From: Erythrophleum ivorense
Taxonomy: Eukaryota; Streptophyta; Magnoliopsida; Fabales; Fabaceae
Direction: 5' to 3'
NCBI GenBank assembly: GCA_026724425.1
Contig: JAIUCV010000004.1
Span: forward strand, 6,768,001-6,832,000
Length of the DNA stretch: 64,000 bases
The notes under the pieces were generated by a model. That model saw nothing but the letters and a program-made list of their open reading frames with translations, ran no database searches and was not told the DNA's origin. Within the stretch, counting starts at the first letter, position 1, and every line of letters begins with the position of its first letter. Shown here one piece after another: positions 24,880-37,500 of this stretch. The position numbers and the translations under genes are program-made.

Positions 24880-27800
24880 TTTGGAAATCCAATATCAATG
24901 AATTCAAATGATTTAAATTTTTTGATTTGGAAATAACAAGCCTTGTTAATAATAAAAGGCTACAAGTTACAAAAGTACATGTTGGGGAAGCATGCCTTAC
25001 CTTAAAGATTTAAGTCAACAGTAGATAAAGTAATTAGGAATTTGAGCAAGGAGTTCTTGAATAGGGAATAATAGGACCAGTTGATTATGTCGTGGCTCCC
25101 GTCTTCAATGATTGATGGAATGCAATCAAGAATGGTAGGATATGAACATTCATATTAGATCTAGGACAATCTTAAAGCATTTTTGTGTCTCAAACTCAAG
25201 CAAAAATAAAGCAATTTAAGAACTAGTAGAAAAACCTTCAGAAAAAAAGAATGTCAATTTATGATTACTTACTAAAAGTAAAAAAACTTATGGATTCACT
25301 TGCTTCAGTTAGAGAATTGATGTTAGCATTTGCATATATAATCTTTGAAGGATTACCTCATGGATATGAAGCTTTCATTACTTTTGTTTTGTCAATATTA
25401 GACCCATATACAGTGACTAAAATGGAGGCTATTTTAATAGCTAAGGAAGAAAGAATTGAAAAGTATAAGAATTCATTTAAAGCTGTAGTGACAATTAACC
25501 CCTAGGCTAATCAAGCTAATGCATAACAAAACAAAGATAAAAGATATAATCAAAAGAATAACAATTTTACAACTAACAACATCCAAAATCAATGCAATCA
25601 AATAGATACTTATAACATAGGAGGCAGAGGCAGACACTCTTGGAACAATGTAAATACTCAAGATAATGGTGGTAAACTTCAATGCCAAGTTTGCAGCTAG
25701 TTTGGTCACATGGCTTAGGAATGCTATCATAGGTTTGATCAGTCATTTGTTAGCCCTTAAAGTACTCAAAATTAATAATAATCCTTAACACGAAGATCTA
25801 TGAGTACGAACTCAATGACTACCATGTATGCTACTCCAGAACTACCTTATAATGTAGCATGATATCTAGATTTAAAGGCATCTAACCATGTCACAACAAA
25901 TGCAAATAATCTTATGACCAAGAATGAATAAATGGGACTATAATAACTTCACATTAGGAATGGTACAAGTTTAACCATTAGCAATGTAGGGCATTCTACA
26001 CTTTTTTCACCATACACATCTCAAACACTTTCCTTAAATCATTTATTAAATGTAGTGCGTATAACTAAGAATTTAGTTAGTGTATCAAAGTTTACTCAAG
26101 ACAATTGTGTCTAATTTGAGTTTCATACTAATAAGTGTCTTATTAAAGATTTTCAAACTCACCATATTCTTTTACAAGGTCATATTAAGGAAGGTCCTTA
26201 CATGTTTGATAATATTCAGCTCCTTGGTCATCCATCAAGTTTAGCTATTTAACTTGATAAATCAACCATTCTATATTTAACACCCACTTAAGTTAATTAT
26301 GCAAAAGCTAGGAAATCTACTAATTTTTTCTTGTGGCATCTTAGATTAGGTCACCTAAGCAATCTTGTTCTAAACAAAGTATTAGCATTTTGTAACCTTA
26401 AAATAATTAATAAATATGATGTTTCTATTTGTAGTTCATATTGTTTAAGAAAGTCTCATAAACTCCCATTTTCTCTCTCTTTTACACAATATACATAACT
26501 TTTAGAATTGATATATTCTAATTCTTGGGGTCCTTCTCCAATGCCTTCTGTAGGTGGTTTTTAATATTATATTCTTTTGATATATGCCTTCTCTTCAATT
26601 AGCTTTATCTTATTAAAACAAAATTTAATGTTGTATATATGTTTTATGATTTCAAATATATGAATAAGCTATAATTAGGGCATAAAGTAAAAGCCCTTTA
26701 AACGTATAGGGGTATAGAATCAAAGGCTCTTAATCCTTTTCTCGAAGAAAATGGAATCATTCATAAGATGAGTTGCCTTATGGACATAAGCAAAATGGAA
26801 GTGTTAAAAGGAAACATAGGCATGTGACAGAAGTTAGTCTAACCTTACTAGCTCAAGCTTCTCTTCCTCTGAAATTAGGATAATGCTTTCCTAACTATTC
26901 CATATTTGATAAATAGGTTACTAACACTAGTTTTACAGTATCAAACACCCTTAGAAGTACTATACCATATAAAACCTTATTATACTTTCCTGAAGGCTTT
27001 TTGGTTGTTCTTGTTTTTCGTAAACAATACCCGTAAGCTGGAATTCAAATCCACTATGTGATTTTCCTTAGATATAGTCCAATTCATAAAGGATATAAAG
27101 GTCTCTCTCTTAGTGGCAAAGTCTATATTTCAAGACATATTACATTTGATAAGACCCTATTTCTTTACCCTTCTTTATTTTCCACATTTGGAAAAGTTAT
27201 AGAACTTTATTCTTAATCCATACCACTACCTCCCTCACTTCCCTTAATATCTACCACTGAGTCACGAAATACATCACACCTTAATTTACTTTCAAATACC
27301 TCACCTGTGGATAATTCTAATACCTGTTTACCTACATGTTTTGATAATGCCTCTATACATGATGGTTTCCTAAATAATTTTTAATTACCTACTCAAGATG
27401 GTGCAAAACTAGTTGACCTAAGTAGAGCATAATGTTGTTTCTATCTCTAACATAGTTCAAAAATATGGTTTAGGCCATCATATGGTAACTAGATCAAAGG
27501 GGAGGGCTGTTAAGGTTAAGGCCTATGCTACAATAGTTGAACCAACTTCAGTTAAGATAGTTCTAACTCATCCTAAGTGGAAACAGGCTATGAATGAAGA
27601 GTTTCAAGTTTTATTAAGGAGCTCTATGTGGAATTTAATTCAATTACCTAAAGGGAAAACTCCTATTGGGTGTAAATGGGTCTTTAAAGTAAAAAAAACA
27701 CACACATGGTAGCATCAACAAATATAAGGAAAGACTTGTATCAAATGGCTTCCATTAACAAGTAAGTTATAACTATATGGAAACATTTAGTCTAGTAGTT

Positions 27801-28720
27801 AATCCTATCACCATTAGATAGTGCTTACTTTGGCCTTGTTAAAAGGATGGTCAATATCAAATGGCTTCCATCAACAAGTAAGTTATAACTATATGGAGAC
27901 ATTTAGTCTAGTAGTTAATCCTATCACCATCAGATAGTGCTTACTTTGGCCTTGTTAAAGGGATGGTCAATACACCAACTAGATGTTAATAATACTTTTC
28001 TCAGTGGAACTCTTCATGGAGAAGTTTATGTGTCAACCATTGGTATTTGAATGTTCAAATAATTGCTTAGTGTGCATATTGCACAAGTCACTTTAGAGAC
28101 TTAAACAAGCTCTAAGATCTTGGTGTGAGAAATCGGCAACTACATTTTGAAGTGTAGGTTTTAATTAAGCCATATGTGATTCATCACTTTTTATTAAAAG
28201 CAATAAGAAGACACTATATTGGTGTTAGTCTATGTTGATAATATTTTGATCACGGGGAATCATAAGTCCAACATAGTCAAGCTAATCTCATATATGAATA
28301 AAGCCTTTGCATTTAAAGATCTTGGTGAAGTGAACTATTTTATGGGAATATAGGTTAAGAAGACTAAAGATGGAGGGGTATGCATCTGTCTCAATCGAAA
28401 TATGTTAAAGACTTGTTAAATAAGGTGAAAATACAAGATGAAAAGCCTCTAAAAACTCCCAAGGTGGTAGGAACAAAATTATTAGCATACGAAAGTGATG
28501 AAATGGATAATCCAAAGCTCTATAGATCAATTATTGGAGCTCTTCAACATGTGACCATTACTAGACTAAAATTATAGTTTGTCAGTTTATGCACAAGCCA
28601 CTTGTTATTTATTAGGCAACAGTGAAACAAATCCTAAGGTATCTAAATGGTATCCTAGACTATGGGATTCTTCTAAGAAAACCATATAGTCTAAACTTTT
28701 GGGTAAGCTTGTGTAAAGCC
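24880..28720 (+). pseudogene. Ty1/copia polyprotein remnant
   Basis: Plus-strand frames broken by many stops give the copia order: gag, protease, integrase, reverse transcriptase, RNase H. Gag of the UBN2 type covers about 24895-25500 (SIYDYLLKVKKLMDSLASV, then EGLPHGYEAF), with a zinc-knuckle at about 25680-25735 (CQVCS, FGHMA, ECYHRF). A protease-like LDLKASNHVTTN lies at about 25869. Pre-integrase and integrase cover about 26330-27200 (WHLRLGHLSNLVLNKVL). Reverse transcriptase covers about 27565-28570 (HPKWKQAMNEEFQ, PIGCKWVFKVKK, HQLDVNNTFLSGTLHGEVY), and the start of RNase H lies near 28575-28700. Integrase upstream of reverse transcriptase identifies Ty1/copia. Confidence 0.87.
27739..27970 (+). 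repeat. 116-bp tandem duplication in copia reverse transcriptase
   Basis: Two nearly identical adjacent 116-bp units (27739-27854 and 27855-27970) both contain TCAAATGGCTTCCAT and TACTTTGGCCTTGTTAAA. They differ at only a few bases, so the duplication is younger than most damage in this element. Confidence 0.9.
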
Positions 28721-29289
28721 CATAGTTTGAGGTGATTTAAAAACCTTATGGTTTGTAAAGGCTTATAAATCTTATGGATAAATCGCAAAGGAAAGCTTGG
28801 GGACTAACGTAGTCTTGGATTGGAGTCAAACTAGGACAAATTTTAAGTTTGCATTCTCTCTATTCCTACCCTCTTTATATTACAAGTTATATGTATGCTG
28901 AGTATTGATTTTGTTTAATTTAGAGATAAGTATCTTCAAATTGTAGTTAATTATATGTGAATTCAAAGTTAACTCTAAATTATTATGTTATTTTTTATTA
29001 ATTCCTACTTGATATAGTTATCTCTCATCCATTTGAAGTTAACTATTGTTTAAGGGATTACAAAATTATTCTGGTCTACTTGGAAACAAGATTGTGCATC
29101 AAGGTTAGTTATAGATTGTCAAGTGCTCTATTTTAAAGTTAGAAATTGTGTTTATCTTACTTCAAGTTCTAACTTTAAGATTTCTTTGGTTGATATATTT
29201 GTTAGCTTGTTCAATTCTTTTCAAAAGAAATCTTAAAAACAAAGTGTTTGGTGAAGTTTTTGGAAAATAACTCAAATTTTTGCAAACAC
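28721..29289 (+). other. Sequence 3' of the copia remnant, possible LTR or leader debris
   Basis: No coding capacity was recognised. The end of the stretch (about 29270-29310, AATTCACCCTCTCACTC) looks like retroelement non-coding sequence, but no TG/CA boundary or target duplication could be matched to the copia unit. Confidence 0.3.
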
Positions 29290-29564
29290 TTAATTCACCC
29301 TCTCACTCAAGTGTTAGTTGGTTTGTCTAACAACATAAATTGGTTTAAGATTAATGTTCTTTTTATACAACTAAAAGAAAGCTTTATACAATACATTCAA
29401 AATCAATTAAAAAACAATCATTACAAGAAAAACATTTTTCAAGTAGTGAAAAAAGAGAATTAGTTTTTTTAGAAGTTTCGTTTTCTTTTATCATACTATT
29501 AAATATCTTGCTATAGTAAGACTCAGTATTTTCTATCCAATGGCAAATTTCTAATGGTTGGTTA
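29290..29564 (-). repeat. Block B, first part: duplicated ZIP downstream flank
   Basis: Homologous to 17090-17262 plus 17560-17600 and to 41690-41900 (TTGGTTTAAGATTAATG, GAAAGCTTTATACAATAC, TTAAATATCTTGCTATAGTAAGAC). It contains the empty site of the Stowaway-like MITE. The homology breaks at 29564, where an LTR-like insertion begins, and resumes at about 32981. Confidence 0.8.
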
Positions 29565-32500
29565 TGTAACATTCACTTTCCAATTAGGAATTAATTAATA
29601 ATATTTAAGTCATTTAAAGTAAATTAAGTAATATTAAGAAACTAATTAGGAATGAATGCATGACCAAATAATTGAAATTTAATGAGTTTTATATTTATAA
29701 AGCATAAAGAAAATTTTTTGAAATTTTTGTAGATTTAACAAGAATTTTCAAGAATTTCCACGAATTATTTGGAATTAATTATAATTAGAAAATTAGATGA
29801 AATTATAAAATAAATATCTAGAAAGCTAATTTTTTAAAATTCTTTATGTCAAAAATGTCCTAAAAATATAAAAAAAAATGTATTTAAGGAATAAAAATTT
29901 TAGGCAAAATTCTAGAGTTAAAAATATAAATACTAAAAGTTTAAGATTAAAAATGCAATTTCAACTAGGGACTAAATTACAATATTCCCAAGGCCAAAAT
30001 AGGACTTTCGTCAAAATAAAAATAAAGGAGTTAAGGGGATGTTTTTATATGAAATTCACCATGACAACAATTAGAACAACCTTTATAACTAGACCTTCTG
30101 AAAAATCAAAGCCTAAAATGAGAAAATTTAGGCCAAAGATTAGTTAATCATAAACATATTGTAGCATACTTCCTAAAAAAGTCATTAAACGGGAAAGAGA
30201 AGGCATGCCATATAGCAACCCATTTGCCTTTATAAATCCCTTGCCCTTCCTCTTTTTTCCTCGGGATTAAACATAGAGAGAGAGAGAACACAAAAACAAA
30301 TGAAACAAAGGAGAAGAAAAACCAAAGAAAGAAAGAAGAAGAGAAGGAAAAAAGAGTTTAGATTTAAAAACATAAAGGTAAGACTCTCTTGTCTTACTAA
30401 GATCACCATCTTGCATGTTTTCTTCTTCATCTTCTTAGTTTTTCTTTCTAGAATATGTTACCTATCAATGGTGAAATTGTGAACTTGCTATGTATTGGTT
30501 GTATGATTCGTTAAGTGAGGTTTTGGCTAAGAATACATGTTTTTAAGGTGCTTAACAACCTATAAAAGCTTTATCTCACCACCCTCTTTATTAACTCCTA
30601 TTTTCTCTCTTTGAAGGGCCTCTTTGGTGATGCTTTAAACTATCATTTCCAAGTTATATGTTGTCTTAAATGAGGTTCTTGATGAGAATAGATGCTTATG
30701 TTATGCTCAAAACATGTTAAATGCCTCATTTTCCACACTTCCATCACTTTCTCTCTTTAAAATGATTTTCATGGCAAAAATGGCATATGATGTTTTGAAT
30801 CCTTAAATCATGCTTTGATTGTTATTTTATTCCCTTGTAATACTTCTAAGATGTCTAAAATAGCCTTTGGGGTTACTGAGATTAGTTGTGAAAAATTTGT
30901 GAAATAAAGAATAATTTTTGCAAAAGAACATATGACAAGGGAGCTTCAACCCAATAACCAATTATGAACTAACAGTCAATTGTTAGGTCCCTCACAAAAG
31001 CAACCACACTATGAGAGAATAGTCAATTGCCTACTCGTACCTAATTGACTAGTGTGACCTTAAATAAAGCTGCCAATTTTGTATAACATCAGTTGCCTAC
31101 TCCTTAGACATCAATCAATTGATGGGCCTTAGCTAGTCCGCCATTGCATCTAAGGCAATTGTTTAGTCTCAATGTTTTTATGAATCTCCAGAAATTTCTT
31201 CAAAATATGAATGGTAGAAATGATGTCATGTGATGTGCTTTGGTGGTCTCCATTGATTCTTTTGGAATCCTAAAAGTAATAAACACTAAGTCTTTAACAT
31301 TAAGTCCTTATGTAAGATATATGTGACTAATTCCCATGCAAAAAAGACAAAATTTCATACTATTGCTATGCATGGATAACTATACACCCATAATTCCTTG
31401 ATTCATATACACAAAAGACAAAACTCCAAACAATTCCCATGCATAGAAGACCAATGTTGGAATGTCGATGACCATGATTTGACTAACTTGGATAACTTGG
31501 AATTGTGACGATAAAATGACCCAATGTGGACCAAGGACCTTAAAATATGGAAGACACTAAAAACATTAAAAGAGATGGTAATATGATAAGACAAGTTTTA
31601 TTATAATCTATTGGACTATTCTTCTAGTTATTATTTGCATGCTTCTTATGCATGCAAATTAATGAACTATTTAAAGTGTTTGAGTCATGTATTTGACATG
31701 TGATCTTTGTGAACTTTTTAAGTATGAAATTCAGTAAGTTTCTTATTTATATTAGGCTATAGAATTGGAATTTGCTTTGATATTTGGTTGATATTGACAA
31801 TATTCTATACTATGATAAATTCCCTATGAGAGATTATCATTAATTGATTTCAGATAGGGTTATCTACTAGGACAAAAAGTCCCCATAAGGGATGGTCTGA
31901 TATAGACATTGTTGTCTACTGGTATAAAAAGTCCCTATAAAGGATGGTCTGATATAAACAGTGTTCTCTATCAGGATAAATTCCCTATAAGAGATTGTCA
32001 TTATTGATATTAGACAAGATTCTTTGTTGGGACAAAAAGTCTTTATGAAGGATAGTCTGATATGGATAATTTTCTTACTTGGATAAATTTCCTTTAGGAG
32101 ATGATCATTGATTGATTTTATATAAGGTTCTTTGCTAGAACAAAATGTTAGGGGATGATCTAATATAAATAATATTCTCTACTAGGATAAAATTCCCTAT
32201 AGGAGATGATCTCTTATTGTTTATATTATAGATCCATCTTAGGAAATGTCTTAGTATATAATTATTATTCTCATGACTTATATACAAATTTGACATATGG
32301 CAAACTAAGTATGTATGGTGAGATGTATGACTCTTATTATATTTTTTGATTTAGTTACTAATGTTAAATATGTAATATTAATACTTAGGCTATATTATAT
32401 ATAACTCATGAGTGGTACAATGACTCTACTAATGACTTATGTAGCTTGCCCATAGTTTGTGATCTTTTATATTGTTGCTATCAAATGATTTGATTAGCTT

Positions 32501-32975
32501 TTGCTTATGTTATACCACTCAATATGTTAAATTTTATATTGAATATGCTGTCATGAGAATTTTACAGATAACTTGTAAGTACTATTTAACAAATTAGGAA
32601 AAAAGTTAAGGAAAATGATCTTTTATTCCTAATTATACAGTGATTTTAAAAACTTAAGTCTATATTTAGTGGTATGGGACATTGGATGTAGCTCCTTTAA
32701 ATATCTTCAAATTAACTCAATTGTATTTATGAGGATGATGGAGTCATGTTTCCAAAAGATAAAATTATGATAATTGCCCAATATGTTGAATTGTAAGATA
32801 TTCTAATTAATCATTATAAGATGTTAATGATAACTAATATGCATGACTTGTTTATTATGATGTGATTATTAGCTGACTTAGGTTGACTTGTTAACATTCA
32901 AGTTATATGTATGATGTTGGTTTTCTAGTTGATTATAAATTATTCCTTTAAATTAGTGAGAAGATAAGCAGGGCA
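29565..32975 (+). mobile_element. LTR-like insertion in block B, about 3.4 kb
   Basis: Relative to block A and the ZIP downstream flank this is extra DNA. It begins TGTAACATTCACTTTCC, typical of a long plant LTR, and has a TATAAAT (30231-30237) followed by a purine-rich leader with AGAGAGAG, as at an LTR transcription start. No gag or pol domain is visible, so a solo LTR is the simplest reading. The right end is uncertain: the last 26 bases are the inverted copy of the adjoining block-B sequence, and no clean target duplication is found. A minisatellite-like array lies at about 31800-32225. Confidence 0.55.
31800..32225 (+). repeat. Diverged minisatellite array
   Basis: About three composite units of roughly 130 bp. 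Each combines a GGATAAATTCCCTATAGGAGA-like half with a GACAAAAAGTCCCTATAAGG-like half followed by GTCTGATAT. The last copies are shortened. Confidence 0.75.
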
Positions 32976-33013
32976 CTATATGATAATTGCCCTGCTTATC
33001 TTCTTACTAATTT
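32950..33013. repeat. 26-bp-arm hairpin at the edge of the block-B insertion
   Basis: Arms 32950-32975 and 32988-33013 are complementary except for one G/T pair; the core is AGAAGATAAGCAGGGCA. The loop is 12 nt (CTATATGATAAT). The right arm is ordinary block-B sequence, recognisable in copies A and C; the left arm is an inverted copy of it. Confidence 0.85.
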
Positions 33014-33489
33014 AGTGCTGCGAAATAATAATCAACTTAAACATAAATCACTCATTAGAACTATATTGTTCTCATTTCTTTTTTCCCTATATGTTTAGAA
33101 ATGATTTTTTTTAAATAAATTTTAGGAGATAAGAGGGAACTATGCCATCATTCTCTCGATATCAATCTAAAATTTTTTGATTTGTTGAAAGTTTCTAATA
33201 AGATTCAATGGAATGACATTGAATTGTATAGTGGCTCTGGTGTCAATTAATCCAATGATAAATTTGATGTAAACATACAAATATATGAGCTATAAAGACA
33301 AATTACGATTTCATCAAAATTTCACTTTACTTTTCTTTTTTTTTTTCTTTTCTTTTTTCTAAACAAAAATAGTTTTCTCCTATTTATTTAGCCTTGTATT
33401 GAATACAAAGACTTAAAAAAAAAAGAAGGCAACATTCCAATCGATTTGACTAACACAACCACACAATCTTAAAATATACAAATAATTAG
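33014..33489 (-). repeat. Block B, second part: duplicated ZIP downstream flank
   Basis: Aligns with 17654-18131 and 41965-42445, including AGTGCTGCGAAA, GAGGGAACTATGCCATCATTC, GATTCAATGGAATGACA and ACAATCTTAAAATATACAA. It leads directly into the ZIP exon fragment. Confidence 0.82.
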
Positions 33490-33612
33490 GCCCCAAGTCC
33501 ATGTGGCTGGAAGAGACATTAAACCGGCACCTAAAAGTAGAGAAAAATTTGCTCCCATTTGAAGACAAATACCATTTGAGGATGAATACTGTTTTGCATC
33601 CACTCATTTATC
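33490..33612 (-). pseudogene. ZIP transporter exon 3 fragment, copy B
   Basis: Minus-strand homology to the last ~40 codons of the intact ZIP exon 3, from the MQNS region to the C-terminus. It includes a recognisable SLLLGAGLMSL. A small internal duplication near 33560-33585 breaks the frame. The stop codon has become TGG, and KWA reads TWT. It reaches further upstream in the exon than copy A, then homology ends at about 33610. It is non-functional. Confidence 0.85.
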
Positions 33613-35460
33613 TGTCCTCTTGTTTAAGTTAGGTCTTATTTTCCCTTCATAGCTAAAGATTTATGCCACCTATTATTAGATTCTTTATGGCTAGTGGGAT
33701 TACTCTAGTAACGTGGATCTTGACAATATAAACTAAATTACTTTGGGCCTATGAGAATACTGTACATGTAAAACTCCCATAACAATATATATATATATTA
33801 GATTTTTTTTATTGGCCATTCATTATTTTGTCTCAATGCTTTTGAATTAGTGGACATGTGAAGAAACTTTTTCTTAAAATTATTTCTCTACCAAATAGAA
33901 AAGTACGTTAAAATAAAGCAACATTAATTGATGGGCATGGTGTATAGAGAGTGTTCAACGTAAAACTTAAGTTGTATAGCAAATAATATGAGTTATTTTT
34001 ATTTTTTTAAAATTTTATTCTTTTTGTTGGTATAATATTCAAAATATTAATATGATACGTTATTAACCTCATCAATAAAATTTAATTGTACACTAATAGA
34101 AGTTTAACATTAAAAGTTTTTTATACTATATGAATTAAATTATAAATTTTTAAAGCATAGAGATCAAATTAGAATTTGAGTAAAGCTATAAATATCAAAA
34201 GAATAATTCAAACCAGAAAAAAAAACAATTGAGATAAATATGAGTCATAAGTCGTTGTTTACAAGAAGAAGAAGAGAGAGGGCAAGGGAAGCCAGCGAGC
34301 AACGACTTGTAGACTTCATGCGTTGACTGACCCAAGGGTTGTGTTTACTTGGAAAGAAGAAATTTCCAAACCAATCAATCCATACTTTCTAAATCAACTT
34401 TTTGACCCCCACTCGTTATGGCGTTCCTATCACGCAGAAAAATTTGGATATAACAAAGTGCATGTGTCCTATTTCTGGTCTTTGAAACTGATGAGTCATC
34501 CAAGGAAGAAGGTACGATAGAATCATGAAGATTTCTTCCCGGGACCCAACACACAGAAAATTTGGCCATTTGTAGAAAATTTCCTTCCGCATGCACATGA
34601 TGCTGTCCCTTACTCTGTACATTTAATGACAGCTAACAGAATGAGTTCATGTGTTTGTCTGCATACTAGCTTTCAACAATCGCGTGAGATCTCATTTAAT
34701 GCTTATCTTTTACTTAAAGAGATGTTTTCTAGTTTGTACCAAGCATCAAAACCAGAAAAGGATGAACCCACCACGCGAAAATGCCTGCTTCATTCATATC
34801 CATATAGGCTTCTTCCAAGTCATCTTTGTAATTGTAAGTAATCTATTTAGATTTAACTTTCGTATTAATTTCCTTGTCCTCTTTTCTAATTAATGTGAAA
34901 AAAAAATTACGGGATGAATTAAGATTTTGCATTTGATGATAATAGGGTCTGGGATCTTTGTCTTTGTCATCTACGTGTCATTGATCAAACTAAGGTTGAG
35001 GGAATGAACGCTTCAATGTGGGAAACATTCAAGCCTGGAGATGGGCATGTTCTACCGAGTCCGTTATTGCTGCATCAACCAAATGTCACCAATGAGGAGA
35101 ACCTATATAAGGGGGATACTAAAGGAATTCTCCTCAAGCGGCAACAGAGAGAACATGATTATTAGATGCTAATTTCATATATACGACCGAGAAATTCTAA
35201 GCAAAAAGTGTATCTCAGAATTTCTTCTTTCAGACCTGCAATCTAATGCAATGGAAGCCACTAGTTCCTTTTGGTCCAACAAAGTCACCAATTCCCTTAA
35301 ACTGAATGTTTTCATGTTACAGGTAAGAACAGGGCAGTATTTATATCATCTAAAGGTCTAGAGGACCAGGAACGATGCCTTTGCGACCCTGGCGGCTTTG
35401 CATTATAACTCAAGTACTTGATGTAAATACTGCCCTACCAGGAGCCTGCAATATGAAAAT
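33613..35460 (+). repeat. Block B continuation: promoter-like segment paralogous to 19878-24560
   Basis: Collinear with block A after removing its solo LTR; the empty LTR site (single GAGAT) is at about 34160. It is less decayed than copy A around the TATA box. Behind it, a possible mini-exon starting ATGGAAGCC (35251) is followed by GTAAGAAC (35323), but it encodes only 24 residues with no recognised family. I treat it as possible debris of a lost gene. Confidence 0.65.
35104..35110 (+). promoter_or_regulatory. Conserved TATA box in the duplicated promoter-like segment
   Basis: TATATAA within GAGAACCTATATAAGG is kept in both blocks (also about 24173). No clear transcript start or gene follows, so this is a candidate core promoter only. 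Confidence 0.35.
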
Positions 35461-35780
35461 ACTGGCTTGGTCCCCACAGATTTCGGAGATTCAAAAAATT
35501 TTGCTGTGGTTCCCATAGAAGGAAGAAAAAAACAATGGGTCCTACAATAATAGAAGGGGAAAAAAATTGAATGAACAGTACATTGATAAAATGCTAGGAA
35601 TAACGTATGAACAGTATATTGTGATTCCAAATTTTGTTGCGGGCCCCACAGAGAAAAAAGCAGAAAAAAAAATATTGGATCCCACAACAACAAAAGAAAA
35701 AAAAAAGTGCAAGTGAATACTAGGGGAATTGAACGTTATAAACAATACATAAATAAATGAAAATAAACAGTATATCTCAC
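35461..35780. repeat. Imperfect direct repeats with GGGTCC(C/T)ACA motifs
   Basis: Two similar segments (from about 35507 and 35630) contain a CCCA(C/T)A(G)A start, an AAAAAA tract, TGG(G/A)TCC(T/C)ACAA and an AACAGTA(C/T)AT stretch. Part of an unidentified repeat; no coding potential. Confidence 0.5.
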
Positions 35781-35927
35781 GAGTTATATATATATATATA
35801 TATAATGATAATTATATTAGATTAGGAATTGACACTTTCTTTGTTTAACCAAAAAGAACTAGCGGCTTGCGTAAGCTCATGAAAAAGAAAAATTAAAAAT
35901 AAAATTCTATTTTACATTTATTATATT

Positions 35928-36505
35928 TTTATAATTATTAATTAATAATTATTTAACAATAATTTTTTATTTTTTTAAAATAAAGATATCATTTTTTATT
36001 TTTAAAATTAACTTTTTATTTTTTATTTTTTTATTTTAATAATTCTTTGTACCAAACGAGTCATGACATATATTATTGCCTTCGATTTTGGACTTTTTAA
36101 CTTATGTACTACAACGTCCAAAAAAATGTTCAACTGCTAAAACTTATTTCTTATATATTTATTTTTTTTTTTTTTTGAATAGGAATGTGGAGGAGCACCA
36201 TTCGCTATTTTTATAATTATTAATTAATAATTATTTAACAATATTTTTTATTTTTTTAAATAAAAGACACAAGAATTATTTTTTATTTTTTAAATTATCT
36301 TTTTATTTTTTTTATTTTAATAATTCTATACACCAAACAAATCATAACATATATTATTACCTTCGATTTCAGGCTTTTTAACTTATGTACTACAGTACCC
36401 AAAAACATGTTCAACTGCTAAAACTTATTTCTCATATATTTATTTGTTTTTCTTTTTTTTGTCTTTTTCAATAGGAATGTGGATGAGCACCATTCGCTAG
36501 TGCTG
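35928..36505 (+). repeat. Tandem duplication, units about 285 bp
   Basis: Both units contain TATTTTTATAATTATTAATT, TTAACTTATGTACTACA, GTTCAACTGCTAAAACTTATT and end with AGGAATGTGGA(G/T)GAGCACCATTCGCTA. They differ by scattered substitutions and homopolymer length. Confidence 0.85.
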
Positions 36506-37139
36506 GAGCCAAGACATTGCTATAGGGTAAAATATTTTTTCTACAGAATTTTTTCATATCCTATTTAAAAAGATTTATACTTTTATAATATATTGTTAAA
36601 ATAAAATACTTCTCTTTAGATTTTTAGATTAAAGTAAATTAGATTAACCAATTAACAATAACCTAACTTTCTCCTTCTTAAAGCTGGAAACAAATTTAAA
36701 TTAAAATGAATTATATATTAAAAATTACTCTTTATGTTAATATCAACAATTTCACTACTATAGATAAGAAAATAATTCTATATTTACTCAATACTTAAAA
36801 ATGAAACAATAAAAAAAATACATTATCGATACTTAACAATGATACAATAAAAAAATACATTATTACTAATAATATCATAATAATTCTATGAACAACTCAA
36901 AATAGCATTTTAAAAGGAAAAAAAGTGTATTTGATGAAGCATAAAATTTTATAACTATCAATTTGTAAAAATATATATTTACAAAGCATAAAAACTCTTT
37001 TATCAAAAATATTTCAAAAATTTTTGCACTATTTTTAGAAATAATTGTTGGTGCAACTAAAACCAATATATTAATAGTTGAACATAATTATGTTCTACTC
37101 AATTATTTAACATTTGGATTTAGTTATATTTTACTCAAG
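36506..37139. other. AT-rich stretch, nothing recognised
   Basis: No domain, terminal repeat or RNA gene seen. Confidence 0.4.
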
Positions 37140-37440
37140 TATTATAGAACTACTAATTAATTACAAAAATATATATCAAAGCTATGCATTGATTGAATAT
37201 AAATTGAAAAATAAAAAAAAAATTGGCAAAGGCTAATAGGAGGATAAAGAAGAGTCATTATTTAAAGTCTAACAAACTAAAGATAAATTAAAAAGAAAAA
37301 AAGAAAGGTTATGGGAAATGAAAAATGAGAAAGAAAGATAAAAAGAAAATAGAGAAAAAAGAATGAAATAAAATGAAGGAAAAGAATTAAAAAAATTATA
37401 TATGTAAATTTAGTATATTCAATTTAAAATATTAAATTAT

Positions 37441-37500
37441 ATATATATATATATATATATCTCTCTCTCTGTGTGCGTGGGCGCATGCGCGTGTGTATTT
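37441..37500. repeat. Compound microsatellite (AT)n-(CT)n-(GT/GC)n
   Basis: A run of AT repeats, CTCTCTCTCT, then GTGTGCGTGGGCGCATGCGC. The last part is alternating purine-pyrimidine. Confidence 0.9.

Noticed and set aside
35251..35322. Possible 24-codon first exon behind a TATA box
   Set aside because: It is short, unrecognised, and the paralogous copy near 24350 lacks the ATG; kept only as an observation, not as a gene.
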